Assembly (NCBI GenBank): GCA_030849465.1
Contig: JARVLF010000014.1
Location: 248,001 to 312,000, forward strand
Direction: 5' to 3'
DNA: 64,000 nt
Source of the DNA: Moesziomyces globuligerus
Lineage: Eukaryota > Basidiomycota > Ustilaginomycetes > Ustilaginales > Ustilaginaceae
A model generated the notes under the pieces. The model was given only the letters and a program-made list of their open reading frames with translations. It did not search any database and had not been told where the DNA came from. This document shows, one piece after another, positions 29,319 through 38,952 of the stretch. Each line of letters starts with the position of its first letter. The first letter of the stretch is position 1. Both the position numbers and the translations under genes were made by a program.

Positions 29319-30952
29319 GGTTGCTTGAGCTGCAAGGGTCGCACTTGGGAAGGTCAGCGCGGATGATGGTAGCAAGACAAACACTGTGCAAGCAGGGCAA
29401 AGCGGTAGCTAGCGTCCAACACGACACACACACGCGCGCGCGCCGGGCGCTGCGAAGGATTGATGGCGCATTCGGCTTTGCGCTCCCACCCTTTGGGCCT
29501 TTGGCAACTGGCAGAGAGGCATGCGCTCTCGCTCGGACTCAAGTGTCCATGCGCTTGCTACAGTAACGCCGAGCTGGCCAGCCGCACTTGGCCGTTTTTG
29601 GGGGAAAGCAATCCGACGCGATTGTGTATGTTTTTTTTTTTTTTTTCCTTCTCTTCTTTCCCTCGTCTCTGGCGTGACGCAACTCGACAGACCAACACTC
29701 GAACCCAACCCAAACGCGCTCTTTGTGAGCCGTGGGAAAAAGAAATGCATCCCATATTCCGCATCGCGAAACGACAAACGCCAGGTTTGGAATGCAGCGA
29801 ATCGCCCTCGCCCTCGCCCTCGCCCTCGCCCTGGCACTTGCAAGCCGCGACGTTGCTGACCTCTGCTACGATGCCTCGTCCCATCTCTTCAGGGCCCCGA
29901 TCGGGACAGCGCCGGTGCCTGAAGATCGACAGCGCGTTGCAGCGCGTTGCAACGCGCGCGCCTTGATCCCATGGCCTTTGAGCCGTCCCTCGGCTCGTAG
30001 CTCGGACGTCTGCTCCACCGCCCATCCGATCCGACTCTGGACGCTGCTCAATCCGAACTGGCATCTCGTTGACAGATGTTGGACTTCGGAGCTCTCTCTG
30101 TCTTCTTCCTCGCTTGGCCTCGCAAAGGTTGGGGGGAGGGGGGGTTCCAGCGGTGATGGCGGGCGGTCTACACCTGCCTCGTCTTTGCGGTTCGCTTGCG
30201 TTTCGTCGCTTCCAAGCGCTCTGCTGGGTTCCGGCCCAGCTGCACAGAGCTGCGCAGAGCTGCGCATGGCTGCAGCCGAAGCGCAGCGTCGATCCCACTC
30301 GCACTCGCCGCCTCGTCGCTGCATCCGTCCGACTGGCCTGGCGCACGCGCCTGATTGCATGCACCGCGATACGCCCGGAATCTCTACGCCCGACAAGCCG
30401 CCTCGAAAGATCATCGCCCGTTGAAACGCCCCGGCATGTCGCGCTTTACCGACCCCGAGACTCGAGGCTTTCAACACGGAACGGATGTCAGTCCAAGCCT
30501 CGAAGCTTCGGATGTCAGGCCGGGTTAGTCATGATCACATAACTCTCTTTTTCAGTTTTGGTGTTCTATACGGTCTAACAGCAGAGCTCAAATTCAGCGT
30601 GGAAGAAGATCGAAGAAGCCCCGCGCGCCGTTTACAGTACTTGCTCAGCCGCCGCGCGTTGAGACCGCCTCAAGCTCTTTTTTTCTGCGCTGCGCGTTGG
30701 AGGCTGTCACTTTCTCTCAGAGGTGTTGGATCGAGCCGACGCGAACCAACCAAGCAGCGGGCGAGAAGAAGGTTGCTTGGACCCGCGCGCAGCACACTCA
30801 GACGCACACTCGCCCACTCACAGGCCAGCGCAAGAGAATTCCACTCGTCACCTGCAGCGGTCCCCGCTCGATCCGATTGCTCGCCTGCTTGCTTGCTTGG
30901 CCAGCTACGCCCAGCTACGCCCAGCTACGCCCAACTACGATCTCAGCACATC
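29319..30952. other. Long divergent region, elongase / CCT5
   Basis: 1.63 kb without a convincing gene. It has a T-run at 29630-29646, (GCCCTC)4 plus one variant at 29804-29833, CAGCGCGTTG repeats near 29930, GAGCTGCGCA repeats near 30245, and a 10-bp repeat CCAGCTACGC three and a half times at 30901-30940 just before the CCT5 start. A plus-strand frame over 29732-30424 looks secreted only because the GCCCTC repeat codes for alternating Leu-Ala. Confidence 0.5.
30901..30940 (+). repeat. 10-bp tandem repeat upstream of CCT5
   Basis: Three exact copies of CCAGCTACGC followed by CCAACTACGA, ending 12 nt before the CCT5 start codon, probably within the 5' leader. Confidence 0.9.
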
Positions 30953-32578
30953 ATGGCGGAACCACAGATCGCATATGCGCAGGACGAGTACGGCCGGCCG
31001 TTCATCGTGGTGCGCGAGCAGGGCAAGAAGACGCGCGCCAACGGCATCCAGGCCATCAAGAACCACATTGCCGCCGCCAAGACGGTGGCCAACATCCTCA
31101 AGACCTCGCTCGGCCCGCGCGGCCTCGACAAGATCCTCATCAGCCCCGACGGCGACATCCAGGTCACCAACGATGGCGCCACCATCATGAACAACATGGA
31201 GCTCGACCACCAGGTCGCCAAGCTCCTCGTCGAGCTCAGCAAGAGCCAGGACGACGAGATCGGCGACGGCACCACCGGCGTCGTCGTCCTCGCAGGCGCC
31301 CTCCTCGAGCAGTCCGAAGCGCTCCTCGACCGCGGCATCCATCCCATCCGCATCGCAGACGGCTTCGAACGCGCCTGCAACCTCGCCGTCCAGCAGCTCG
31401 AGGCCGTCGCCGACACGGTCGACTTTGGCCGCGACAACATCGACGAGCTCATGAAGGTCGCACGCACCTGCCTCGGCTCCAAGATCGTCTCCAAGGCCGG
31501 CGACAAGTTTGCCAAGATCGCCGTCGACGCCGTGCTCAGCGTCGCCGACCTCCAGCGTCGCGACGTCGACTTTGAGCTCATCAAGGTCGACGGCAAGGTG
31601 GGCGGCGGCCTCGAGGACACCACGCTCGTCCAGGGCGTCGTCATCGACAAGGACATGTCGCACCCGCAGATGCCCCGCCTCGTCAAGGACGCAAAGATCG
31701 CCATCCTCACCTGCCCCTTTGAACCGCCGCGTCCAAAGACCAAGCACAAGCTCGACATCACCTCGGTCGACGAGTATCGCAAGCTCCAGGACTACGAGCG
31801 CAACAAGTTCGAGCAGATGATCAAGCAGGTCAAGGACTGCGGCGCCAACCTCGTCGTCTGCCAGTGGGGCTTCGACGACGAGGCGAACCATCTGCTGCTG
31901 CAGCACGAGCTGCCCGCGGTGCGCTGGGTGGGCGGTCCCGAGCTCGAACTCATCGCCATCGCCACCAACGGTCGCATCGTGCCGAGGTTCGAGGATCTCT
32001 CGCCCGAGAAGCTCGGTCGGGCGGGGTTGGTGCGCGAGGTCGGATTCGGCACCACGCGCGATCGCATGCTCATCATCGAGGAATGCGCCAACACGCGCGC
32101 CGTCACCGTCTTTGTCCGCGGTTCCAACAAGATGATCATCGACGAGGCCAAGCGTGCGCTCCACGACGCCATCTGCGTTGTGCGCAACCTCGTCGTCGAC
32201 AACCGCGTCGTGTACGGTGGAGGTGCGGCCGAGATCTGTGCTAGCGTGGCGATCAGCAGGGCAGCAGATGAGATTGCGTCGTTGGAGCAGTATGCGATGC
32301 GCGCATTTGCGAGTGCGCTCGATGCGATCCCGCTGGCGCTGGCCGAAAACTCGGGCTACTCTCCCATCCAGACGCTCGCAGAGGTCAAGAGCAGACAGGT
32401 GACCGAAAAGAACCCCAAGCTGGGCATCGACTGCATGGGCGCAGGCGACAACGACATGAAGAACTGCCGCGTCTTTGACCCGCTCGTCTCCAAGCGTCAG
32501 CAACTCCTCCTCGCAACCCAGCTCGTCCGCGCCGTCCTCAAGATCGACGACGTCATCGAACAGCACAACATCGAGTAA
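30953..32578 (+). CDS. CCT5: T-complex chaperonin subunit epsilon
   Basis: 541 residues, single exon. The start at [16 protein letters not shown] matches the family N terminus. The reading frame stays open for 156 more codons upstream, but that part lacks chaperonin similarity. Group II chaperonin motifs are present: [40 protein letters not shown] (ATP site, Gly104-Thr108), [19 protein letters not shown], and the late [13 protein letters not shown]5-specific landmarks include [18 protein letters not shown] and [18 protein letters not shown] folds actin, tubulin and WD-repeat proteins in the cytosol. Confidence 0.97.
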   Translation: MAEPQIAYAQDEYGRPFIVVREQGKKTRANGIQAIKNHIAAAKTVANILKTSLGPRGLDKILISPDGDIQVTNDGATIMNNMELDHQVAKLLVELSKSQDDEIGDGTTGVVVLAGALLEQSEALLDRGIHPIRIADGFERACNLAVQQLEAVADTVDFGRDNIDELMKVARTCLGSKIVSKAGDKFAKIAVDAVLSVADLQRRDVDFELIKVDGKVGGGLEDTTLVQGVVIDKDMSHPQMPRLVKDAKIAILTCPFEPPRPKTKHKLDITSVDEYRKLQDYERNKFEQMIKQVKDCGANLVVCQWGFDDEANHLLLQHELPAVRWVGGPELELIAIATNGRIVPRFEDLSPEKLGRAGLVREVGFGTTRDRMLIIEECANTRAVTVFVRGSNKMIIDEAKRALHDAICVVRNLVVDNRVVYGGGAAEICASVAISRAADEIASLEQYAMRAFASALDAIPLALAENSGYSPIQTLAEVKSRQVTEKNPKLGIDCMGAGDNDMKNCRVFDPLVSKRQQLLLATQLVRAVLKIDDVIEQHNIE

Positions 32579-32680
32579 ACACACACACCTTGCAATCCTC
32601 AACAGACCCGGTCCATCAACCGCCAAAAAACCGTGACACAGAACGATGCGATTTTGGAGTGAAGCCTCAGGCGTGTGGGT

Positions 32681-33502
32681 TTAGGTTGTGGTGAGCGACG
32701 AGGTCCAGAGGTGGAGACGGTAGAGTGCGATGCCTAGGGGAGTTGTGGCGGGCGAGTGGACGACGTCGAGCGTTGCATCGTCTGAGCTGCGCGCTAGGGT
32801 GTCGAGAAGCTGTGTGAAGCGCAGTCGATGCGACTCGTCTGTGAACCGAGGTCTGAAGATCGGCTTGACCAGTCCTTGCGCTCCCAACCCGCACCCCAAC
32901 CCCGATCCTGCTTGAGCTCCTTGCGTGTCTTGTGTGTCTTGTCGTTGTGGTTCGGATATGGAAAAAGCGACGCGGTCTTGGATGTCTGCTGGTGGTAGGA
33001 TGAGTCTTTTCCTCCTCTGCGCGAACCGGTCGTGCAAGAGTTGCGCTTCCTGCACCGTCCTCTGCTCCAACTGCATCTGGACGAGCTCGCTGACTTTGGG
33101 TGGTAGGACCGCACGCGGATGAATCGCCTTGTATACCCCGGCCTTGCCCGCATGCGCCAGCATCCTTGCATCCAGAGTCACCCATCCACCCCTCGACGCC
33201 TTGCGCGGGTGGAATTTAGGATGCAGCAGTTGGTCGGGCATCATCACCACCACCCCTCCCGACTCGCCCAAACGTTTTCCACGAGCATCAACGCTCGACG
33301 AGGTGCTCGACGAGGTGCTCGACGAGGGAGGCTTGGGGAGGTGGACGGGTTTGAGCTGCAACAGGAGCGAGGCGGGGAGGATCTTGGCCGTGACGAGGCA
33401 CTTGCGCAACGGATGCGCCAGCAGCTGCATCGCCAACGAGCCGCTCCATCGTCGCTCCAACGCTGCCAACTCGGCTCGTGCCGTCGACGATAGCACAGCC
33501 AT
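32681..33502 (-). CDS. Hypothetical basic protein
   Basis: 273 residues, single exon, not recognised. The N-terminal 55 residues (ELAALERRWSGSLAMQLLAH, PLRKCLVTAKILPASLLLQL) are basic and amphipathic. A Ser/Thr spacer encoded by the 12-bp repeat CTCGACGAGGTG (33293-33328) follows. The central part has VVVMMPDQLLHPKFHPRKA, GGWVTLDARMLAHAGKAGVY and a helix-rich ELVQMQLEQRTVQEAQLLHD ending in RRKRL. No membrane helix or catalytic motif is seen. The basic content suggests a nucleic-acid-associated or mitochondrial protein; this is inference only. It is convergent with CCT5. Confidence 0.65.
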   Translation of the reverse strand: MAVLSSTARAELAALERRWSGSLAMQLLAHPLRKCLVTAKILPASLLLQLKPVHLPKPPSSSTSSSTSSSVDARGKRLGESGGVVVMMPDQLLHPKFHPRKASRGGWVTLDARMLAHAGKAGVYKAIHPRAVLPPKVSELVQMQLEQRTVQEAQLLHDRFAQRRKRLILPPADIQDRVAFSISEPQRQDTQDTQGAQAGSGLGCGLGAQGLVKPIFRPRFTDESHRLRFTQLLDTLARSSDDATLDVVHSPATTPLGIALYRLHLWTSSLTTT

Positions 33503-33905
33503 CGACAGTCCCCACCCCTCGTTGAGCTCGGTCCTGACCCCGGCGCGTCTTGAAGCGTACGCAGACGACTGCTAGAGCGTTGGTGGATGAGCCGGATCGG
33601 AGCGGCCGAGTAGCGAGCTGAGCTTGGACCCTTGAACAAAGATCTTTGCAGCCACATGCCCCGATGACGCACCTCCACATCCCGATGCCCCCTCGTTCGC
33701 CCGACTTCCGACAAGGTCGAATTTTGTGTGGCAAAGTCCCAAAGCAGAGAGCTGCAAGAATTCCACCGCATTCACCAGCCTTCCCTCCTCTCATCACACT
33801 TAAACCCAAACCCCCCCACCCCTCTCGCATTCTGCTTCCCATCCAGCTCCTTATTCTTTCCCCCTCTACCACAGTACCGTCTACATCTCTCTTCGTGCTA
33901 TTACG
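33503..33905. promoter_or_regulatory. Divergent promoter region, hypothetical gene / FES1
   Basis: 403 bp between divergent starts, with CCCCCCCACCCC-type pyrimidine tracts before the FES1 start; no gene. Confidence 0.45.
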
Positions 33906-35081
33906 ATGTCGAACGAGAAGAACGCGCAGGAGCTGCTCCGATGGGGGCTTTCGAACTCGGTGACTTCGGCGGGGCCCTCGGTGGAGCAGGTTTCTGCCGA
34001 CATCGAAGCGGGACGTAGGCCGGACCTGGCGGATCCGCAGCTGTACGATGCGATCATGGGCAAGAGCGAAGCGGTGATGATGCGCGAGCAGCTCAGCGTC
34101 GCCGTCGACGAAACGCGCGAGCTCGACGACCGATGCACGGCGCTGGACAACTTCGAGATGCTGATCGAACAGATCGATAACGCCAACAACATCACCTCGA
34201 TGCAGATGTGGACGCCGCTCATCGACCTCCTCTCGTCCAACCAGCCTAGGATCCAGACCGCTGCCGCTTGGATCCTGGGTACCGCGGTCCAGAACAACGA
34301 CAAGGCCCAGGTGGCCGTTCTGCAGCACGAACCCGTCAAGGCGCTTTTGGAGCTGCTCGGTAGTGGAGACGAGAGTGTCAGGGCCAAGGCCATGTACGCT
34401 CTGTCCGCGTTGGTTCGACACAATCCTGCGGCGATGTCTCAGCTCGATCGTCTCGATGGCTGGAAGGCTCTGAGGGCAGGATTGGTGGATAGCAGCTTGA
34501 CGCTCAGGAGAAAAACAGCTTTCCTCCTCTCCGCTCTCCTCTTCCAAGACCCCAACTCGTTCACCTCGAATCCCCAGACTCCCCAGAACCCCCAGACAAG
34601 CTCAGCTACTGCCCTTGCTCCTCGAAGTACCCCAACACCCGCAACCAACAACAATGCGCCGGCAGTTCCGCTCGAATTGGGACCGGAGACGATGCGAGCT
34701 GCGGTGCCACATCCGAATGTGGCGCGCGCCATGGTCGATCACAACATCCTAACCACCCTCCTATCCTCCCTCCTTCCCCCCTCGACCGCGGGAGTCGACG
34801 AGTCGGATCTACCTCCCCCCTCAGGTCCGGATGGCGATCTCGACGCCAGAACCGATCTCGACTTTGCCGAAAAAGCCGCCGCCGCCATCATCGCCTTCAC
34901 CACCAAACTCCCCCCCCAACCAAACGGCCTCGACCAAAAGACAAAGTCCCTCTTCAAAGCGTTCCTCGCCCACCTCAACGGCCCCAGCCTCGATCCTACC
35001 GCCGCAGACACCCGCGCACACGAACTCGCAATCGACCCGCACCAACTCACCGCCCTCACCTCCCTCGTCAACTCCCTCTAA
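33906..35081 (+). CDS. FES1: Hsp70 nucleotide exchange factor Fes1
   Basis: 391 residues, single exon. The N terminus NAQELLRWGLSNS is the Fes1/HspBP1 signature. Armadillo-like repeats follow (about residues 70-220): LDNFEMLIEQIDNANNI, LSSNQPRIQTAAAWILGTAV, and GSGDESVRAKAMYALSALV. The factor binds the Hsp70 nucleotide-binding domain in the cytosol, speeds ADP release and helps direct misfolded proteins to degradation. Compared with yeast Fes1 (290 residues) there is a Pro/Asn/Thr-rich insertion around residues 215-260 and an acidic-to-Pro linker near 300. The stop lies about 135 bp from the convergent RING-H2 gene. Confidence 0.95.
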   Translation: MSNEKNAQELLRWGLSNSVTSAGPSVEQVSADIEAGRRPDLADPQLYDAIMGKSEAVMMREQLSVAVDETRELDDRCTALDNFEMLIEQIDNANNITSMQMWTPLIDLLSSNQPRIQTAAAWILGTAVQNNDKAQVAVLQHEPVKALLELLGSGDESVRAKAMYALSALVRHNPAAMSQLDRLDGWKALRAGLVDSSLTLRRKTAFLLSALLFQDPNSFTSNPQTPQNPQTSSATALAPRSTPTPATNNNAPAVPLELGPETMRAAVPHPNVARAMVDHNILTTLLSSLLPPSTAGVDESDLPPPSGPDGDLDARTDLDFAEKAAAAIIAFTTKLPPQPNGLDQKTKSLFKAFLAHLNGPSLDPTAADTRAHELAIDPHQLTALTSLVNSL

Positions 35082-35216
35082 CCCCCCTTCCCCCTCCCCC
35101 CCAATCCCGCATCTTGTGCGCTCACACCATCTGCAATCCCATCACTGCTCTGAGCTGAATCTCGCACCGACCAACACGCGTGGGTGGCAGCGGGAGCCTT
35201 GCGTGTGCGCGAGACG

Positions 35217-37798
35217 CTAGAACTGGAAGCTCCACGGCGGATAGAGTGCGCCGGGCTCGATCGAGGCCGCGGGCGGGAAGCGGAGCGCGGGCAGGCGGAG
35301 CGCGTCGAACGCATCCGCGCGGCAGAGCGGACACGTCTTTGCGGTGCGGAACCACGTCTGTGCGCGCACGGCTCAAGCGTGGTCAGCGTCAGCATGCGTG
35401 GGCGATGGGCGGGGCGCGTACTTACCTTGATGCAGTCTGCGTGGAAGGCGTGGTGGCACGTGTTGATGCTCATCAGCACGTCGGCATCCGCATAGTCGTC
35501 GCGGCAGATCGGACACATGACATCCCTCGCCTCTGCCGCCACCTCCTCCTTGGCCTTGCCCTTGCCCGTGCGCGGTGCGGCGCTCACGGCGCGCGGCGCA
35601 CACGACCCCCCGTCCCACTGCGCGTACTCGCACGTCGGCAGCGTCGCCACCACGCTAGCGGGCACGCCGACCTCGGCGGCGCCCAGCCGCTCGCCCAGCT
35701 GCACGAGCGCCTCGTACGAGTTGAGCTCCGCCCACTCGTCGTCGGCGACAAAGTTGCGCGCGTCCAGCAGAACCGCCCCGCCGCCGCCGTGCTGCACCGA
35801 CGACGACGCCGACCCGCCCGGCGCCTGTGCGTGCGCGCGCGCCGCGTACATGCCCGCGGCTCCGGACGCTGTGGCCGTGCGCACCGACGGCAGCGATACC
35901 TCGCCCGCCATCCACTCGTCCAGCATGCTGTCCTGGCTCATCAGCCGGCCCAGATACTCGAGCGCCGACTCGTCCGCGTTGCGCTCCTGCCGCATCCACG
36001 CCCACGACGTCGCGCGCGACGCCGCCCCCGACGCCGAGGCGGCTCGCACCTCAGAGCTGCCGCCGTCCGCGCTGGACGGCGTCCGATGCCAAGGCCAAGG
36101 CGCCGTGCCCGCCGCCCGCTCCGGAGGCTGCGAAGGCGTACGCAGCCCAAAGTGCAGGCTCCTCCAGGGCAACGGCTCGCGCAGCCACGGCGCAGCTTCC
36201 CGCAGTCGATCCAGCGGCTCTGGTGCGTCGCGATGCTCCCGCCGCAGCTCCGGTTCGCGGTGCGCGCTGCTTGCCGCTTCCCGCCGAGCTTGCCTGTCTA
36301 GCGCATCTTGCTCCCTGCGTCGATGCAACCAAGCGCTTCGATCGTCCTCGGGGTAGCTTTGCGCAGCCAGAGTCTCGCGCGATGGCGCGAGCGATCGGTC
36401 GGTGCTCGACGCAGGCTGGGCACGAGGCGGCTGATCAGACGCTGGGAGAGGAGCGCGACGCTCTGACCATGGCGCTGCCCCGGAGCGGCCACGGCCCAAA
36501 GTACGTGCTGCACTTGCTTCCTGGCGAAGAGTGTGCGATTGCGGATGGTAGGGATGCGCGCTCCTGGAGAGGGCGGTGGGACCAGTGGAAGCGTCTGCGT
36601 GCGCCGTGGCTCGATATTCTGCGCGGCGAAGAATGCCGCTCGAGGCTTGCGTGTCGAGCGTATAGTGTTCTTCATCCTGGCGTCGGCTGGAGCGACGTGC
36701 GAACTCGGTTCGACGATTGCGTAGCACAGAGGTGTAGGCAGGATGTTCGCTCGAGCGTTCGTGGTCCGAGTCGAAGGCGAAGGGCATGTCCAGGGGCGAG
36801 GTAGCTCGGAGATGAGGCAGCTGCGGAGCTGTACGCGTGGCGATTTGAACGGGATCATCGGGAGCAACGGACGCATGTTGTTCGGACACTTGTTGCAATA
36901 CCAGGCGGTCGCTCTGACCGGAGTGCTCGGGACGGATCAATACGTGTGAGGAGGACTGGTGGTGACGTGAGCTGGACGAGGCGGAGTCTTGTTGGTGGTC
37001 GAGTGAATCGACGACGTCTCGAGGGGCTGCGTCGGTGCGTGCCGAGGTGGATTCGCGGGAGTAAAAGCCTCGGCGACGACGTAGCGAGCTGAGCGGGCGA
37101 TGCGATCGAGGGTCGGCCAAGGGCGCGGACTGAGGCGGTGTCTGATTGGGATGTGAAAGGGGCTCGATGGGTTCTGGGGACTCGCACCAGGCGGGAGCGA
37201 GGTCGGATGAGCGGGTGGTAGTGGTGCCGCTGTTGACGAGCAAAGAAGCGCGTCGAGAGCGAGAGGTGGGGCCGGAGCGAGGGGGCTCCGCGCTGGTGGT
37301 CGGTGTCAAGCTGAGTGCTAGGGAGGTGGTCTCGTCGTGGTCGGGATGCTCGGAGCGACGCTTCTTGTTGGCCAGTTGAGAGCGGGTGCGCAATCGGGAG
37401 GATGAGGTGGCCGAGGAGGAAGCCGGAGGTTCGGCGTGAGCGGTGGGAGTGTGTGTTTGCTGTGGGTTGGAGCCGGAGGGGGCGGGAAGCAGCTCGAGTG
37501 GGGCGGCAAGGTGCTTCGGCGAGCTGGAAGGCGACGAGCCTAGCTCGCGAAGCGATCGCTTTTGCGAAGGAGGGTCGGGGAGGTCTGGCAAGGCGTCCTG
37601 GGCATGCGAGGGCTTCTGTCTTGCCTTGCCTTTGGCACTCGACGTGACACCGGGCTCGGAAGCTTGAAGCGCGCTGGTGCAGCGACTTGGGCCGACCGAA
37701 TGCGCCGAGTGAACGGCGTCTTGGCAAGGATCCAGCGCCCTGGCCTTGCCCTTGTCGCGGCGCGGGCGGGAGGAGCGAGCAATGTCGAGAGCCGACAT
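35217..37798 (-). CDS. RING-H2 finger protein, probable E3 ubiquitin ligase
   Basis: Two exons inferred, 37798-35426 and 35357-35217, with a 68-nt intron (GTAAGT...CAG) that falls inside the RING. They give 837 residues. Most of the protein is disordered Ser/Arg/Ala/Pro-rich sequence with no recognisable fold. The C-terminal RING-H2 reads CPICRDDYADADVLMSINTC then HHAFHADCIK joined across the intron to TWFRTAKTCPLCRADAF, giving the full C-x2-C...C-x-H-x2-H-x2-C...C-x2-C set. It ends PPWSFQF. Such proteins recruit E2 enzymes through the RING; the substrate is unknown. Reading through the intron destroys the finger, so an unspliced model would miss it. No membrane helix is visible. Confidence 0.85.
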
Positions 37799-38952
37799 GG
37801 CAGTGGAGGCAAGGAAGGAACAAGGGACGGCTCAGAGGTCAGCGAGGATGTGATGGAGAGCGGTTGGGCCTTGCGGCTCTTATCGGGCAGATCAAACGCA
37901 GAAGGTGTCGAGGAGAGGCTGCGCTGACTAGATGAAGGTGGTTGATTGGGAGGCAAGGTAAGGTCAGGCCGAAGAGCATCGATGCTAGGCTACACTCTTG
38001 GCTGAGTTCAGTGGGGTTGAGGCGCATCGCATCAAGGCTGAGCGTCTGGGCCGCATACAGCAGTGAGCATCGCCCAAGAGCGAGCGAGGGCGGGCTGACG
38101 GGCCAGATGCGCATCGAGCGCTCCTCCCACCTTCGACGTCGGAGGTGGGCCGCAATCACCGAATCGAAATCGGCACGGCGCGCACCTCAGCCCACAAGCG
38201 CCTCACAGCGAGGACCCTATCTGTCAAAAAAGGAGCACATCGCTTCACAGTCACAGCTGCCTCTATCGCAATCACGCGCACCCATGCCGTCACAAGATCA
38301 CACTCACTCGCTCTCGCCTGGAGCCTCTCGCTGACCTTGGCAGTCGCAATCACACTCGCACTGTCACTCTCCCTCGCTCGGGCTGCCTCCGACAATCGCC
38401 GTTGCCCGATCCACGCAGTCGACAAGGTGATGTCGACCCGCTGTAACCGCTGCTGGACCTCAAGTCACCAGAGCAGGCGCAGAGAGGCGTGCATGCAGCA
38501 CCTGCAGCAACTCACGCACGCACGCTTCCTCCACATTTTTTTGGGCAGCCGAAAGGGTCCACTTGTGCAGACTTGGCCAAGGCAGAGCAGAGGCTCTTCG
38601 GCCTCGATTCCTCGCCAAAACCTCGCCGATTCTTGGACCCCTTTTGGCTTTTCTTTTTTAATTCATTTATTGACACGGACGAGAATAATATTTTGAGCGC
38701 GTCATGCTCGCTCGGAAGTCGGACGCGAATCAAACATGAAGCGTCCGTGACATTGGGCATCTTTTTGGAAGCTCGTCCTTCCATCCATTCTCCACCTCAT
38801 ACCAGCAAGGCCTCTTCATCTCTCGCAGACGCCCCGCGTCACGCTCCGACTCAAGCGTCCCGGCACGCGATACATCAATGCATCCAGCGCTGCATCGCTC
38901 CTAACCTTCCTGACGTGTACCACCGCGACGCCGCCGTCGCTGCTGCCGCACC
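37799..38952. promoter_or_regulatory. Divergent region, RING-H2 gene / POM152
   Basis: 1.15 kb. It has overlapping short frames but no recognisable product. A short AT-rich patch (38645-38700) interrupts GC-rich DNA, and CACTCGC/CTCTCGC-type imperfect repeats occur at 38300-38385. Confidence 0.5.

Noticed and set aside
30935..32626. A 563-codon minus-strand frame opposite CCT5
   Set aside because: Antisense shadow of GC3 bias; the composition is Asp/Val/Leu/Glu-rich without motifs, and the plus-strand chaperonin is unambiguous.
37540..37956. A minus-strand frame starting upstream of the RING-H2 gene
   Set aside because: It is out of frame with the RING-H2 protein and I found no donor joining the two; probably leader sequence.
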